Shown here: piece by piece, positions 36,301-49,830 of the stretch
Layout: every line of letters starts with the position of its first letter
How positions within the stretch are numbered: position 1 is the stretch's first letter
Assembly: GCF_011075055.1 (NCBI RefSeq)
Contig: NC_058154.1
Coordinates: forward strand, 5,443,501-5,507,500
DNA length: 64,000 nucleotides
Origin: Mangifera indica
Taxonomy: Eukaryota > Streptophyta > Magnoliopsida > Sapindales > Anacardiaceae
Direction: 5' to 3'
The notes under the pieces: generated by a model
Told to the model about the DNA's origin: nothing
The model's database searches: none
What the model saw: only the letters and a program-made list of their open reading frames with translations
Program-made: the position numbers and the translations under genes

Positions 36301-36416
36301 GTTACTATAGATTTTTTGTTATAAATAAATAATTTTTTCCAAAAATTTGTCATTGTAGGATTGATAATTAAAATGGATGGTTACCAAGGAGAAAGGATTC
36401 AAGATGATGACAACAC

Positions 36417-38038
36417 TGTAGGATCGAATGGCCTAAAAGGGGGGGTGAATTACGCAATATTAAAACAATTTTACCAAATTTGAGAATTAAAGCAATTTAT
36501 TCAAATCAATGAATGTTGCCTATTTTTAATCCAATTTATGAGAATAACTAAAATATTTCAAATAATCAATACAATCAAAATAACATAACATAAAGTATGA
36601 GTTTAAGGAAAGAGAAAATCAAACACGCGATGTATAGTGGTTCGGCTCAACCCGACGTACGTCCACTCCTCCAAGCTTTCTCCCTTGGAGTATTCCACTA
36701 ATCCTTGGTTGACTTAAACCTCAACCAAGCTTTTTTTCACAACCAAAATAGCTTCCAAGGTGCTATTAACCTTTACAAATGTTGAAACTCAATTTCTCTC
36801 ACAAGAAATTTTCTAATCTCTCCAAGAGTGAACCTCACTCTTTTATAGCACAAATTTTAGTACGAAATTGAAATATAATCTCTCTCAAGAGTGTATATGA
36901 AAGTTAAAGCTTAGTACAACCCAATGCAAATGAATTTACAAAGTGTATGAGCAAGGGTTTTGATTAGAGAGAAGAATTTGCAAGTAAATAGCTCAAAACT
37001 AATTTGCTCTCAATTATTTGAAAGTCTTTGGTGGCAAAAGTTCTTTTCGAACAAAATTGATTGGGTTTATATAGGGGAAAATAAGGAAAGTTACTGTTGT
37101 ACACAAAGATAGCCATTTTAGTTTTCCAGAAAACACACAATTCGATCGACCGGATGGAATTCAGTCAACCAGATGTGACGTGGCACTTCTGTGGAGTTAG
37201 CCGTTGGAAAAATTCAAACCAAAATTCGGTCAACCGAAATTATGTGAAAGTCCTTGGTGGCAAAAGTTCTTTTCGAACGAAATTGATTGGGTTTATATAA
37301 GGGAAAAAAGGAAAGTTACCATTGTGCACAAAGATAGCCGTTTTAGTTTTCCAGAAAACGTACAATTCGGTCGACCGGATGGAATTCGGTCAATCGGATG
37401 TGACGTGGCACTTCCGTGGAGCTAGCCGTTGGAAAAATTCAAACCAAAATTCGGTCGACCGAATTTCTGAAGCCAAAATACATGGCTTCTGGACAATTCG
37501 AAAGCTGATTTGGTCGACCAAATTTATTTCATTTTACCCCCTAAATTTTCAAAAATCACAATTTGACCCCTAAAACTTTGAAAAGTGACAATTTAACCCA
37601 TTTTTGAAAATGCTTTCAAAACCAACTTTAAGATATGAAAATATAGTTCACAAAACTTCATTATTTAAAAAGAATTAATAAACTTTAGTGAAAGAATTGG
37701 CTTAACCCAATAAGTTTGAAAAACGACATTTTAACCCAAAATGTGAAAGATATGAAAATGAGTTTTCAAGTGAGCTATCTCATGCAAATAAATATTCTAA
37801 TCAAAATGAATGCTCCAAATTACAAATATATCTACCTAAACTTGAGTTTTTCTTCAAATCTTCAAGAATTCTTCAATTGAGTCTTTTCTTTCATTTCCAT
37901 CTTGAAACTCCTTTAAGTGCATTAGATAAATTCTTGTAATCTAAGCTCACACTCAAGTAAAATCATTAGTTAATATGCTTAGGGACATATTAGTTTGTTA
38001 TCATCAAAATTAGAGCATAATGACTCTTTGAGTCAACA
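36417..38038 (+). mobile_element. Solo LTR inserted in the MULE transposase gene
   Basis: 1,622 bp running from TGTAGGATCGAATGGCC to GAGTCAACA (TG...CA ends), with 5-bp target copies AACAC (36412-36416) and ATCAC (38039-38043), 4 of 5 identical. Taking out the LTR plus one target copy joins the two transposase parts in frame (DDDN, then T, then MKYVKG). Inside are a TATATAGG promoter-like site and an internal tandem duplication; there is no coding region. The orientation is arbitrary as there is no internal domain. Confidence 0.75.
37021..37470 (+). repeat. 226-bp tandem duplication within the solo LTR
   Basis: Two copies start at 37021 (AAAGTCTTTGGTGGC) and 37247 (AAAGTCCTTGGTGGC) and run in parallel through GGGTTTATATA, CCAGAAAAC, GATGTGACGTGGCACTTC and AGCCGTTGGAAAAATTCAAA. 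Each copy carries its own TATA-like site and CGGTCGACCG-type palindromes. The plus-strand open frames at 37097-37573 are by-products of this duplication. Confidence 0.9.
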
Positions 38039-40619
38039 ATCACAATGAAATATGTTAAAGGATCCAAACAATTGATTAAAATTCCTTATGAAACAACATT
38101 TGAGGGAATTATTAAGCTTTTGAAAGAGACTTGTGGTCTTGATCAAATGAAAAACTACCTTCAACTATCAATGAAGCTAAGAAAAATTGAGTTTGACTGT
38201 CCCGTACAGATCCAAAATGATGAAGATGTCTAGGGTCTTATTGATATGTTTCAATACTTACAGGAATATATTCGTGTTTTTGTTATATGTACCCTAATTG
38301 AAGGATAGGAGGAAGAAGAAAAAGATGATGATGAAGAAGAAATTAGTGGGGTGAAAAAAGTATATGATTTGGAAAACTTGATTGATTTCAGTAATGACCT
38401 ATTGTACATTGCAAACTCATGGGCTCATGGAGAGAAAGATAAGGTTTTTGACTGGGGTGACTTTGATGGAAATGATATGCCCGATATTTCTTCTGATGAG
38501 GTAGAGCCCGAGTATATGCCACTTGTTACCAAGGGTATGAATAGTTTATAACTTGAAAATCCTATTTCAGGTGGTGGAAATTATTCTGGGCCATTTTTTG
38601 ACAATGTCCCAACTGATCCATTTAGGTGGCTTTCTGATTTTCCTCTATAGCCATCAACATCATTAGATGGTACAAAATCGATTCGAGAGGAGAATGGTGT
38701 AAAACTTGGTGATATTTTCAATAATAAAGTACAATTGAAAGGTGTTGTGCAATTCATGGTCAAGAGGTCTGATAGAGAGCGATAGGATATTATTAAGTGC
38801 AAGGCTGAAAATTGTCAGTGGTATATACATGCAAGTAAGTCCAAAATTGGTGAAGTGTTTCAAATCAACCAAATGAATCCAACCCACACATGCTCAGTTG
38901 ATCAAATAACACCACATCACAAAAAAGCTAGGGCCCGAGCTTTAGGTCAATTAATGAGGTCAAAGTTTATATTGATTGATCAAATTTATCGGCCTAAGGA
39001 AAAAATTATGGACATTGCCGACCGGTATAAAATTGACATTTCATATTCACAGGCTTGACGGACAAGAAACTGAGCTTTAAATTCATTGAGGGGCTCACCG
39101 GAGGAATCATTTATGCTCTTACCAGATTATTGCTACAATTTATAACATACTAATCCAGACACCGTTACAGCTATTGAAACAGACGATGACCAACGATTTA
39201 AGTATTTTTCATGGCATTACGATGTTCCGTTTGTGTATTTAGAGAATATCTCCGACCTGTTATTTGCATTGACACTGTTTTCTTTAAAGGTCGATATCTA
39301 GGTCATTTATTCCTTGTGGTGGGTCTTGATGGTAATAACTAGATATACCTCATTGGTTTAGGTGTCGGTAAAAAAGAAGATCATGATACATGGTGTTAGT
39401 TTCTCAAGAAGATTAAAGAATGCATCCATGATCTCTCCGAGTTGGCGATAATCTCAGATCGATATCATGTTATATACTCTGTAATAGCTAAAGTCTTTCC
39501 AGATGTCCACCATGGATGTTGTTGTCATCACCTTCTATGTAACATGTGGGCAAAGTACAAACGAGACTCAAAGGTAACGTGTTTAAACAAGTATTAAAAT
39601 TTTGAAATGTTTAACTTTTTCATACATTTTGATCATAAAGTTCTCATATTATTTACCACCTTGCAAGTTACGAGTACATATTGGAAAACCGTAAAATCAT
39701 ACACAAAAGCAGAATTTGAGACTACGATGTGATCTCTTGATTCGATAAACCCTCAAGCTAGGGCTTATCTATGTGAGTCAGATTTGAGCGCTGGAGCAGA
39801 GCACACTTTCTGGGCCATCGATACAACATCATGACAACTAATATTACAGAGTCATTTAATGCCCTTGTCAGACATGCACAGGGCCTGTCTATCACAATGC
39901 TTATCGAGTTCATTTGTGGTACCATGCAGCGATGGTTTTACGAGAAGAGAAACCATGCAAGTACGTACCCAATTGTTAATACCCATGTATTTGATCATGT
40001 ACTTCTTCCCTTATGTTTGTTATTAACACATTTGTTAATATTTTTTCAAATTACAGATGAATGCCCTAACTTTGCCACCCCTTAGATAGAGGAGAAGATC
40101 TGTCGTCGTCTATCAAAGTCTGCACGTTTGGAGGTTCGGCCAATTACATCTACTCGGTATCAGGTTGTTGGTTTTGGTGGATACATGGGTATTGTGGACT
40201 TTAGTGAAATGTCTTGTACATGCAAAAAGTTTTAGCTTTCATGTATTTCGTGCAACCATGCTATTGCTGTTGCACAACACATGAGGCTCACAAATGTTAA
40301 TGCATGGGTTCATCCGTCCTTCCACACCAAATTTTACCATGCAATATATCAGGAACCTATCAATCCTCTTGGAAACTAATCAGAATGGTTGCATTCATTA
40401 GAAGAAAGAGTTATTTTGCCCCTCGTTCTCGATAGTCGTCTTCCAAGTCACCCTTTCAATAGAAATCGACGTCTTTCATGAGGAGAAAATGTTACACCCA
40501 GGATTTACAGTTATTGTCATGAACCAGAACATGTCCGAACCCAATGTAAAAGCCCAACACTAATCCTAAGCTCCACCCCACAGTGTTCATCCAGAAAAGG
40601 TAAAGGGTCGAGATCTTAA

Positions 40620-41011
40620 CAAGTTTCTATTTAGTTTTGTTAGTTATATGATTCATCATTGTTGTACTTCGGTGATATGTAAACGATGTATTTTCATTAT
40701 TGTTTCAAATATGTAATTGTATTCATATGTGATGTAATAACTTTAGTGTGAATAATTTCTTCATTTCATATTTGTTACAATGAGCTGTTTGAGTATTTCT
40801 TCATTTCATCTCATATTTGCTAATAACATCATTCAAATCTCATATAATTATTTTCGTGACAAGATTATTTAGAAAAATGAAATCAAATAATATCCAAATA
40901 TAATGATAGATAAAGTACATCATACACATACGCACATACAATAAATATATACATAAGAACATCTGAAGAACGATAAATAAACAATGAGCGAACTAAATAT
41001 ACACCCGTGAT
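40620..41011. other. Spacer between convergent MULE genes
   Basis: A/T-rich sequence between the stop of the plus-strand transposase pseudogene and the end of the minus-strand Ulp1-like pseudogene. It would hold both 3' untranslated ends; no feature beyond that is seen. Confidence 0.5.
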
Positions 41012-43560
41012 CTACTCGATATAGTAAAAATACAACTGCGATGCTAAACGTTGACGCATAGAAGTAGATGACTCTCGGAGAAAATCGACGTTCCATGACA
41101 ATGCCAAACACTAAAAAAAATGTAACATAAACACGCCATAGTCACTGGAGCCTTCTCCTTGCTGAGGGACATCCGTTGCTTGATGTAACACGAGGGGATC
41201 ACATCGTGGAGCCTGCACAGAAGCTGTCCAGAAACTCATCGCCTCTAATAATGTGGGTATGAATGTTGTGTACAGTTGCATCTATTGTTTGAGAGACCTC
41301 ACATTCCCTGAGTATGATACCTCCTAGTCATACACCGTAATTGACCAATCACAAAAATCTATTACTCCGGCCACCCAATATACGCAATCGAAGTTTATAG
41401 GAATATAAACCTATAAACAATGACAAATTAAATTAGATTATAAACTAATTCAACGTAAAATATAATGAAAATACTATTATACTATACCTTATCGACCATC
41501 CCCCATGGTTTGTAAAACAATCTCGGGGTATAATCTGCCTGAACCATCCTTGTGAAGAGCCCTAAAAACTGAAACTCTTCATTCAGTGTGATCTACCAAC
41601 TCTTCAAGGTCATCTCAACATGTCTTATGAAGAATATGTGGGCAGTCATCCAACACTGAGAAACAGTCGAATGGTGATCATCCTGGTGCCAACGTAATAT
41701 AGTTAAAAAGGAATCCACATGCTAAAATGGTATAAAAAACTTCAAATGTGTTAGTTATTGATGAATATATCAAGCTTTAAACCAAATTATATAGTATAGA
41801 CAACTTACATCGTTGGTTAGCCACTCGCGTAACTTTACCACAATCCTCCAGAAACTAGCTTTCGACTTCAACCTGATGAAGTAAACATTATGCATGTCAG
41901 ATGCCGCAGCTCCAGTGTACCACATGAGGAAAGATTCCTCATGCTCCGAGGCAGAGGATGGAATGGTCTTGAGCTGTCGTTTCACCCTCCCTTTGATTGG
42001 ATTTGTATACGGGGTGTAAATGAGTAAACCCTTTTGGAAGATCCGACCGTGTGCTGTACAAACCAACTACAAGTACATATAACTATTAATTAATTATTTC
42101 ATCATACGTAACAATTATGAATTAATCGATTAATTTTACCTTCTCCATGTATACCGGAGGAAGTTTTGCTGGAGAATCTTGTATCATGGTCAAGTTCACC
42201 GTACGTGCCCCCTCGACGGACTGTAAAATTATAATTTTGAAATTATCAGTGATCAGTATATATGAATATTTATATACTAATTATAATTGATATATCTCAA
42301 CAAGGATTGCATCAAAAACGTCTTCTTGTACGTCCTCCTATTGTGAACTAATATCCACTGTCCTTTTGCTAGAGCTAGCGATATTAGCAAGTAACTACAA
42401 CCACTCATCCTGAAAAGGAGACAAAACATTGTTAAATAAACATAACTATTGGAAAAACAAATCGATCAATGACATTTCTTAAAAAAACACTACCTTTACG
42501 GTCGGGGAAGATGTTCGAGGAGAACCCTCGATTGATAGTACCTTAATGCCGATCCCTTGTACCTATGAAAAGAATAAAATAGTAAATGATATTTCATATA
42601 AAATATAATAACTACAATATTTTTCATACCTCAAGTGGGGGATCTGAAGCAACTGGAGGTCCGACCGAAAGGCTTTCATAAAAAAGACCCTAGACGAATA
42701 TATAAAATGAATTAATCGATGACAATTAATTGAAAAATAGAGTTCCACAGATAAGTGACATACCTCAAATTAGAGAGGAGATATAATAGAAGGGCTAACC
42801 GATACCCCCTCGTGGCGACTATCCTAAGGTAATAGTAATAATAACTTCATCAGTGACATTTCATATAAAACAAAATCAAAATATAGTAACAATATTTAAC
42901 ATTTTGATATTTCTAAGAAAATAAATACAAACCTCATGTAGTTGATGTGATGGTATTAACCTGTCAATAAGAGAGGTTGTCCCGACATCGTCTTGCCTAT
43001 CCTATACGAAGTTAATATAGTTGTCAGAGTAATAACAAAATACAATTTTTATAAGCAATAAATGAGATGTGGTTTTACAACCTCATTGACTGGGGCTAGA
43101 CATGTATGCATGATGATTTCCTCCAAACGAGTCAGACGATCCTCTAATCAAATCATCTGAGAAGACATATCATCACATAATCGAGTCATCTGTGAAGGAC
43201 CTCATCGCGAAAACAAGAAATCTCACATAAAATCATAGCACCCTAGTGCGCCAATGCAACATCTACTGTGGATAAACAAGGTGATACGGGGGGGACACTC
43301 CTCTGTGATAGGATGAGTAGCATGATCCTCAACCCTAGGTAGGTTTGCAATCTCAACCACTAGGCTTTGAACTACAGGACGACATGAAGACTGATCCATA
43401 ACAGGAGGCTAAGGTGGCTCCTCAAGTGTCCTAAGAATATCGATGGGTATATCTGAAGGTGGCATGATAAGAGAAGCCTCGTCTCCTATTGGGGGAGGCA
43501 TCGAAGACGATGAAGAGGAATGTGCATCAGCGACATCATCCTATTCATGAAGATATATAA
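41012..43560 (-). pseudogene. Ulp1-like (C48) protease pseudogene carried by the MULE
   Basis: Minus strand. Exon-like blocks: about 42066-41811 (SFWRIVVKLREWLTND), about 41735-41490 (DSFLTILRWHQDDHHST...FYKPWGMVDK) and about 41437-41012 (VYIPINFDCVYWVAGVIDF, ITVYD, then DVPQQGEGSSDYGVFMLHF). This is the order of the plant transposon Ulp1 domain: WLxDxHIDA, xHWVLxVID, IxVYDS, PQQxxxxDCGVF. The catalytic His is replaced by Tyr (codon 41378-41380) and the catalytic Cys by Tyr (41138-41140); the Asp of VYD is kept. Stops also occur. Higher coordinates to about 43560 hold short exon-like pieces of a long N-terminal part that I cannot assign precisely. True Ulp1 enzymes process SUMO; the role in MULEs is unknown. 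Confidence 0.7.
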
Positions 43561-44589
43561 CTCAAAATAATTGTAATATTTACAGAATCAATAAATTGAC
43601 TAATTAATGATTACATATTAGGTCACCGGTGAAAATAATGCCCATATGACTCCAACTAGGGATGTCCCGCATACGCCACCTAAACATTCATGGAGATGCA
43701 TGGATATCAATCATATAAGGTCTCCAGTGTCTCATTTATCCAATACTGCAATATAGCCAGTAATGATTAAAAAAAATCAGTTTGTATTTTTGTCAATTAT
43801 TATATATAATCAATAAATTTAAACTTACTGAAAATATGAAAGAAAATCTGTAGAGGTCATATATATGCATTTTAGGCATTCGTTCAGAGCAGACTCTATC
43901 ACTTACCTGCAACATAGACTCGTATGTCATCTGCCAAACAACAATGCCCTAGGGGTAGAATTATAAAGTCTTACACAGTGAAAAAGTAGGGATTTATCTT
44001 TTCACTACTTTAACTGGTCATCTTACTTATGCACACATGGAATGAATCATGTGTTATAGTGTATATTTTCTCAAATGTCATTCATAACATTGTACAGATC
44101 TTAGTTTAGTCGCTACACCTAGGGCCTAACCTAAGTTCTTAATCATCTTTACACTTGTAGGTATTTATGCATATTAAGAACTTACATATAGCATTCACAA
44201 GTTGTTTGGACATAGGAAATCCAAATCGATTATTTTCAAATATATCTATCCATGACCTCTTCTTCATTAATTATCAAGGCAACATTTTAACTTCGATAAA
44301 TCTTTTCTTGAGAAATTGGCCTCCTATAGGCGCACTTTCTTAGCATCACTTTTCTCAAGAATAATGTCTCATCTTTACTTACTCTTTAACGTCAAAGGCG
44401 ATTGTTTGTGTGAGTGAGCCAATCTCTAACTTGTATGACATTATAATCTTGTTGCGCTAAAAATGATGTATATGCAATAAAAAACCCAAGAATTTTGGGA
44501 TGTAAGTTCAAATATAAACTAAACTTGAATTCATAGTTTTCGATGTTGTGTCATCAATACAATATATAAGCTCAACAAGTTATCAATTA
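43561..44589 (-). other. MULE/copia junction region, no gene
   Basis: Up to about 43950 the sequence is probably still the MULE (5' part of the Ulp1-like gene). From about 43960 it is the region downstream of the minus-strand copia RNase H, where its 3' LTR should lie. I could not match it to the 5' LTR at 49844-50271, so the LTR may be lost or diverged. No MULE terminal inverted repeat could be identified. Confidence 0.4.
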
Positions 44590-46759
44590 TAATCTATGCA
44601 ATCCAACAGATTTAATATGTGCAAGCTATACTTTTCTTGGAACAATCTCGATGAAAGGATTAGTGACCATATAATGTATAGAATTATATTGTACGCTCAT
44701 TTCCTTCTTGGAAATGGAGTTTCTTACAACATTGTGTCTAGTGTTAATATGTTTGGTTATCCTATGAAAATTTGGAATCTTTTATTTTAATAGACAACTA
44801 TTGTTTTGACAATATTATCCTATTTACCGAGATTCATAAAGAATCATTTTAACCAAACAGTTTCTTGCATAATCATTGAACAAGCTATATACTTGACCTC
44901 TATTGTGGATAAGGCTATACATCTTTGTTTCTTATCGCTCTAAGATATAGGCTCCTCTAAAGTAAAAAAAAACATAACCAGAATTTGATTTACGTTAGTC
45001 TAAATTAGTTTTGAAACTAGCATCTCAATAGCTAATCAAATGCAAATTTGATCCTTAATTACATAAACAATAATCCACAAAGCCTTTTAAATATATTAAT
45101 ATTCTATAGATAGTCTTTAAATGCTCTTTCCAATATTGACTTATATCGACTAACCAGCTCGACAATAAAAAACAAATGTTTAGGCATGTATGCACTATAG
45201 TATACATAATATATCTGATGACATCTGAATAGGTAACTATTAATATTTTTCTACTTTTATCTTAAGTTTTAAGACATCTTTCAGCTTAATAATTCATCAT
45301 TTGATACATAAGTATCAATAAGTTCACAACTTATCATATTAGATTGTTTTAGAATCTTTTGAATATTATGCTCTTATAACATAGTCACAAGTTTCTTTGA
45401 ACAATTCCTTTAGAGTTTAATTTACAATATGTAATTTGCTTTCTCACATCCTGCAGGTCAAAAGTATAGAGAATCATCATTTGATGATCATCACTTACTT
45501 CAAATCATTTCTAGTTATCTACACATCATCATATGTATTGACAAAATTACAAATTTGTCATCAGACTTTGTTACATAGACATGGTGGTCTTGATTAATCA
45601 TTTTTAAGTCATAAGGTATTAACACTTATGTAATTTCAAGTAATAACGTCTGGATAACAATTTTAGGTCATTTAACGTTCTTGAAGCTTGCACACACAGT
45701 GCTTCAAACCTATAACAATGAGATCTAATCTCGTTTCACTCATATTTGTCAAGTTCTCTACTAAGGAAAGTTGTCTTGACATTCATGTAATGTAATCTAA
45801 ATTCAAATGTGTTACCATAGCTAGAATTAAACATACTGAAGTAAATCTTATAAATAATGAAAAAGTTATTTTTGTAATCTATACCTATTCATTGGGTATA
45901 GTTTTTTTGCTATAAAGTGAAATTATATCTATTTATTGAGCCATTTACCTTAGGATTGATTCGGAGAATCCATTTGTTCCCAATGGATTTTCGACCCAGT
46001 TGTGAGTCAACCAAAACTTAGAATTAGTTTGTTTTCTACGTATTCCATCTCTTATTCCAATGTATCTTAACATTTTTCTTAGTAAGAGATGAGTTAACTT
46101 CTTTTATGATTTTAGGTTCCTCATCATCTTAGGGAGTGGATATGAAAATCAATTTTCAATTTAAAATATCACTAGAGTACTTTCGAATGTTCATTCCTAT
46201 GCAATTAAGAATTAATGCTCTCACTAACTGAAAGAGATTAAAGCTTAATCTCAATGCTCCCACTAGGTTAAGATGGATGAAGCAAGCTATTGAGGATCAT
46301 TGCTTTCACTATTCAAAATAAGTTGGAGCTTAATTGCATTTGCTTCTACTATTTGAATTAAATGTAGGTATTATCTCTTAGGACTCAACTAATTGTCTTT
46401 AAGATGTACCTACCCTCATTCTTCTCTCATCTCATTCAGATGAAACTTTTTATCAACATCATCCCTATTAAGAAAAATATCCTTTATGAATATAATATCT
46501 CATAATATAATTTCAATTAATCTTCGAGTGGAATCCTCCCTAATGAACCTTTGGAATGCTCGGTGTATCTAATAAAGATACATTTCTTTCTTCTCGGTCC
46601 CAGTTTTTCAAATTCATGGGAAAAGCTATAGGTAAACTTTACGAAACCACTAAGGTTGCAATCAATTAACTTAGGTTTTCTCCCTGAACATAACTTATAG
46701 AGAATGGAAGCAACTAATTTTGTAGGCACTCGGTTACGTACATAAGCAGCAGTTAACAT
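44590..46759 (-). pseudogene. Second copia element: integrase-RT-RNase H pseudogene
   Basis: On the minus strand, 46759-46517 reads MLTAAYVRNRVPTKLVA, then SGRKPKLI...KLGPRRKKCIFIRYTEHSKG, the integrase-to-RT linker of Ty1/copia. About 44950-44840 reads RCIALSTIEVKYIACSM...ETVWLK (RNase H), and about 44745-44595 a SKHINTRHNVV...NPFIE-type RNase H end. The RT between them is too decayed to delimit. Frameshifts and stops are everywhere. The linker differs from family A, so this is a separate copia family. Confidence 0.7.
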
Positions 46760-49700
46760 TATATCATTAAAAAGTAATGTTAATGTTTTGCATATGCCAT
46801 CATTGACCTAACCATTTCCAATAGAGTTTAGTTACTCTTTTTCGCTACACTAGTTTGTTGTGAAGTTCTTGGAATTACTAGTTTTCATACTATTTCTTTT
46901 CATTACTCAGTGCCTCTAACTTTTCAAACAAATACTTAAGACTTCAATCAGTTCTTAAAACTCTTATTCATTTTGTCTAATTGATTCTTAACCTAAATTA
47001 TATATATAGTGTCTAAAATAGTCTATTGCTTCTGACTCATGGGAGATCAAATAGACTAGATCGAATCAAACATTATCATCAACACAAGTAATGAAATATG
47101 AGATATCTTCTCAAACTTTACATTCATAGAAAAACATATACCTAAATATATAAATTGCAAAAAAAGTCAAGCTTTTGTAGCTTTGACAAATGGTTTTCTA
47201 GTAGTTTTTCTAACTGGGCAATATACACACGTGGGTAGTTTTATTTATGTGAAAGTTTCTAATAAACTTTAATTGGTTAATTTATTCAATCCATCCTAGC
47301 CAAACGAGCCCTAATTTAGCATACCATATCTTTGCATTCATATCCATACATATAGGAGAAACAAATAATGAAAAACTAACATTATCATAATAAAGGGTGA
47401 CAAACACCATATAACCATTCAACCAACAAACCAAATCCATAAAAATCAAATCTATTACATTTTAATAAAGCACCAGAGAAATTCAAATTATATCATAGTT
47501 TGTGAGGAATAAGTACTTTGACCAAGATTGGTCAAATATTTAGAGCATATTGGATTTTATGCAGGTATAGGATTCGACCAGCTTGCAAAACTCATTTACT
47601 CATGCCCATTCCTCTTACTACAACCCTTGTGTTATTGCTTACATACATCCAATTCACCTTCTTGGGAATTCAACAAAAATAAAGTTAATATCATAGTACT
47701 AGAAAATAAAGTTTCATTATTTTATGTAGAATAAGACAATATCATTTTTAGTTCCATTCATTCATAGGCGAAATAACTTTCATTGCTTATATTGTAACAA
47801 TGTATCTTGTTTTCATCTCTTCTTCAAGTATTTTTGCCACTCTCCTGTTTTAATTCCTTGTTCTTATTTTTTGAGCATTATACGACCTCTTTTTCTCTAT
47901 TTATACTTAAGCCACTCACTTAAAACTTGACTTTGTAATGTATGCATGAGTACCACATCTAGCTACCTTAAGGGCATTTGTCCTCTAGTTCTATGTGGTA
48001 AGAATTACTAACAAAAGTCCTTATATTCTTACTATAGGTTATATAAACCTTTATACACTCCTATTTTTAGGAAAAGATTGTTCTATAAAATGAACTTATT
48101 GTTCATTTGTCAGGTTGTGCTTAGTTGACTTTAGTTTCATTATCATATTTGACATTTAATCAAATTTAATGATCACCAACCTTTATTTAGGGATCACAGT
48201 TCTTTCAAACTTTTCAATCAAAATCATACTTATAATATATGTTGTTAAGTATTACTGGTATTTGTATACTAGAGTGTTATTCATGGCATGAGCCAAGATA
48301 TCACACAAAGTAAGTCTTACTTCTTACATGTGTGATATACATCCACATCACGTTTGTGTAAGAAACCATTTGGGTTTTTATCCCTTAGTCAGTCGTGACT
48401 CTATCTTAACCTAATCTACGACCTCTAAAACATTTTGCTCATTTAGGATATTATGTATTTTAAATGCCACACATTGGAATTATCCCTATTCAGTATCATT
48501 CTCATTCAAATAAGCCATCATGTCCTAGGATGTTATGGTTAACTAGATCATAAAGACATACACTAGACACAACTTAATCAATGCAACCAAATACATATTA
48601 ATTATTGCAATTACGTAGTAAAATTTAAAATATCTCACATAAGGCACAAAATTGAAAGTTTATTATGTTCCTAATTATCTTTTATGACACAAATGCTTGA
48701 CATTTAAAATTCAATCTAATTGCAAACAAAATCATTAATTACATGGCTAACAGTTATGCATGGATATTATTAGACTATGTATTATCTTTTCTAATTAAAA
48801 AAGTACGACTGATTACATATAGTTTTAACATGCACCATTAGATCATCAAATAATCACATTATATACAAAATGTGATGGTCCTTAGTAATAAACTTGTATG
48901 AATTAGAAACATCGAAACACCAATATATGTTTTCAAAAGCTAGAATAAGGTATTACATGTCTTCATGCGTCATAGGACCCATGAAACACATTCAACGTGT
49001 AGATCTGAGCATCACACAACTGTTATGCTCTGAAACATAGTTTCACATGCCAAAACATATCAGAAAGAGTTGCTCACGTACTGTCATAGGCCAAAATATG
49101 GCTATATGCACCTTTACACATCGAATCGACATCACACAAGCTTTTATGTACCAAAGTAATACCTGTACGCATCAAAAGTGAGACACACGTGCTAAGGGAA
49201 GACTATCACACATTTCCACGTGCTCATCTGTGTTGGTCAATGGTGACTAGTCAAGCCTTGACCATTGACCAATCAACTGACCTAGGTAGACATTAATCGG
49301 TTTAGGTGTAACCTGATTAACCATGGGTTGACACATTGACCAATGGGTTTGGTTAACCTGCCGACTAAATGAATCAGGCAATTAGGTTTTTCCAACCTGA
49401 TTACGACCCAAATTTGTGTGGGAACCCTAACAACTTTGACCCTCTAATTGGCCATCTTCTAGTATAGGACCATAAGACTTTTGTAGCCCTCTAGTAGGTC
49501 GTTTTTCTTGAACCAATAATGTCCTCCAAAGTTGCTAGATTCTGGTGATAAGGTGGCTAAAAGAACATGCCTTTTTGGTCTCAGATTTGGCTTTAAATTT
49601 GTTAATTCTAGTGTTATTTTAACTCAATTCTTAATTTAAAACATATAAAACAATTCCAAGTAACCATCCAACATGTTTCCTATCACCAATTTCATGAAAT

Positions 49701-49830
49701 TTTGGCTGAATTTAACTCACCCCAAAATTCAAATTTAAACATAATTTTAATCACAATTCAAAATTCCAAATTATAACAATCACATAATACATAATTTAAT
49801 TCACAGAGAATATGACATATTCATAACCTA
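46760..49830 (-). mobile_element. Second copia element: decayed gag/integrase and leader region
   Basis: By position this is the gag, protease and leader part of the minus-strand copia whose primer-binding site is at 49831-49843. No clear gag or protease motif survives. At about 49235-49270 the palindrome GGTCAATGGT...ACCATTGACC forms a small hairpin, and GGTTAACC/TTGACC-rich repeats surround it (49230-49400). Plus-strand open frames here (for example 47528-47734) look like chance. Confidence 0.5.

Larger units (their letters stand above)
36373..40619 (+). pseudogene. MULE (MuDR-type) transposase pseudogene, split by a solo LTR
   Basis: Parts in order: start MDGYQGERIQDDDN (36373); a solo LTR (36417-38038); a PB1-like N-terminal block (MKYVKGSKQLIKIPYETTF...EIQND-like, about 38045-38232); an acidic spacer (about 38310-38550); a Mutator-type DNA-binding zinc motif (CKAENCQWYIHA...MNPTHTC, about 38800-38895); the DDE region (CIDTVFFKGRYLGH near 39265, IISDRYHVI near 39450, HHGCCCHHL near 39515); helical TTNITESFNALVRHAQGLS (39834 on); a SWIM finger (CTCKKF...CNHAIA, about 40215-40270); and a C-terminal zinc knuckle (YCHEPEHVRTQC), with TAA at 40617-40619. 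Several stops and frameshifts make it inactive. An opposite-strand Ulp1-like gene follows, as in Kaonashi-type MULEs. Confidence 0.85.

Noticed and set aside
37097..37573. Three overlapping plus frames of similar sequence
   Set aside because: They arise from the 226-bp duplication in a non-coding solo LTR.
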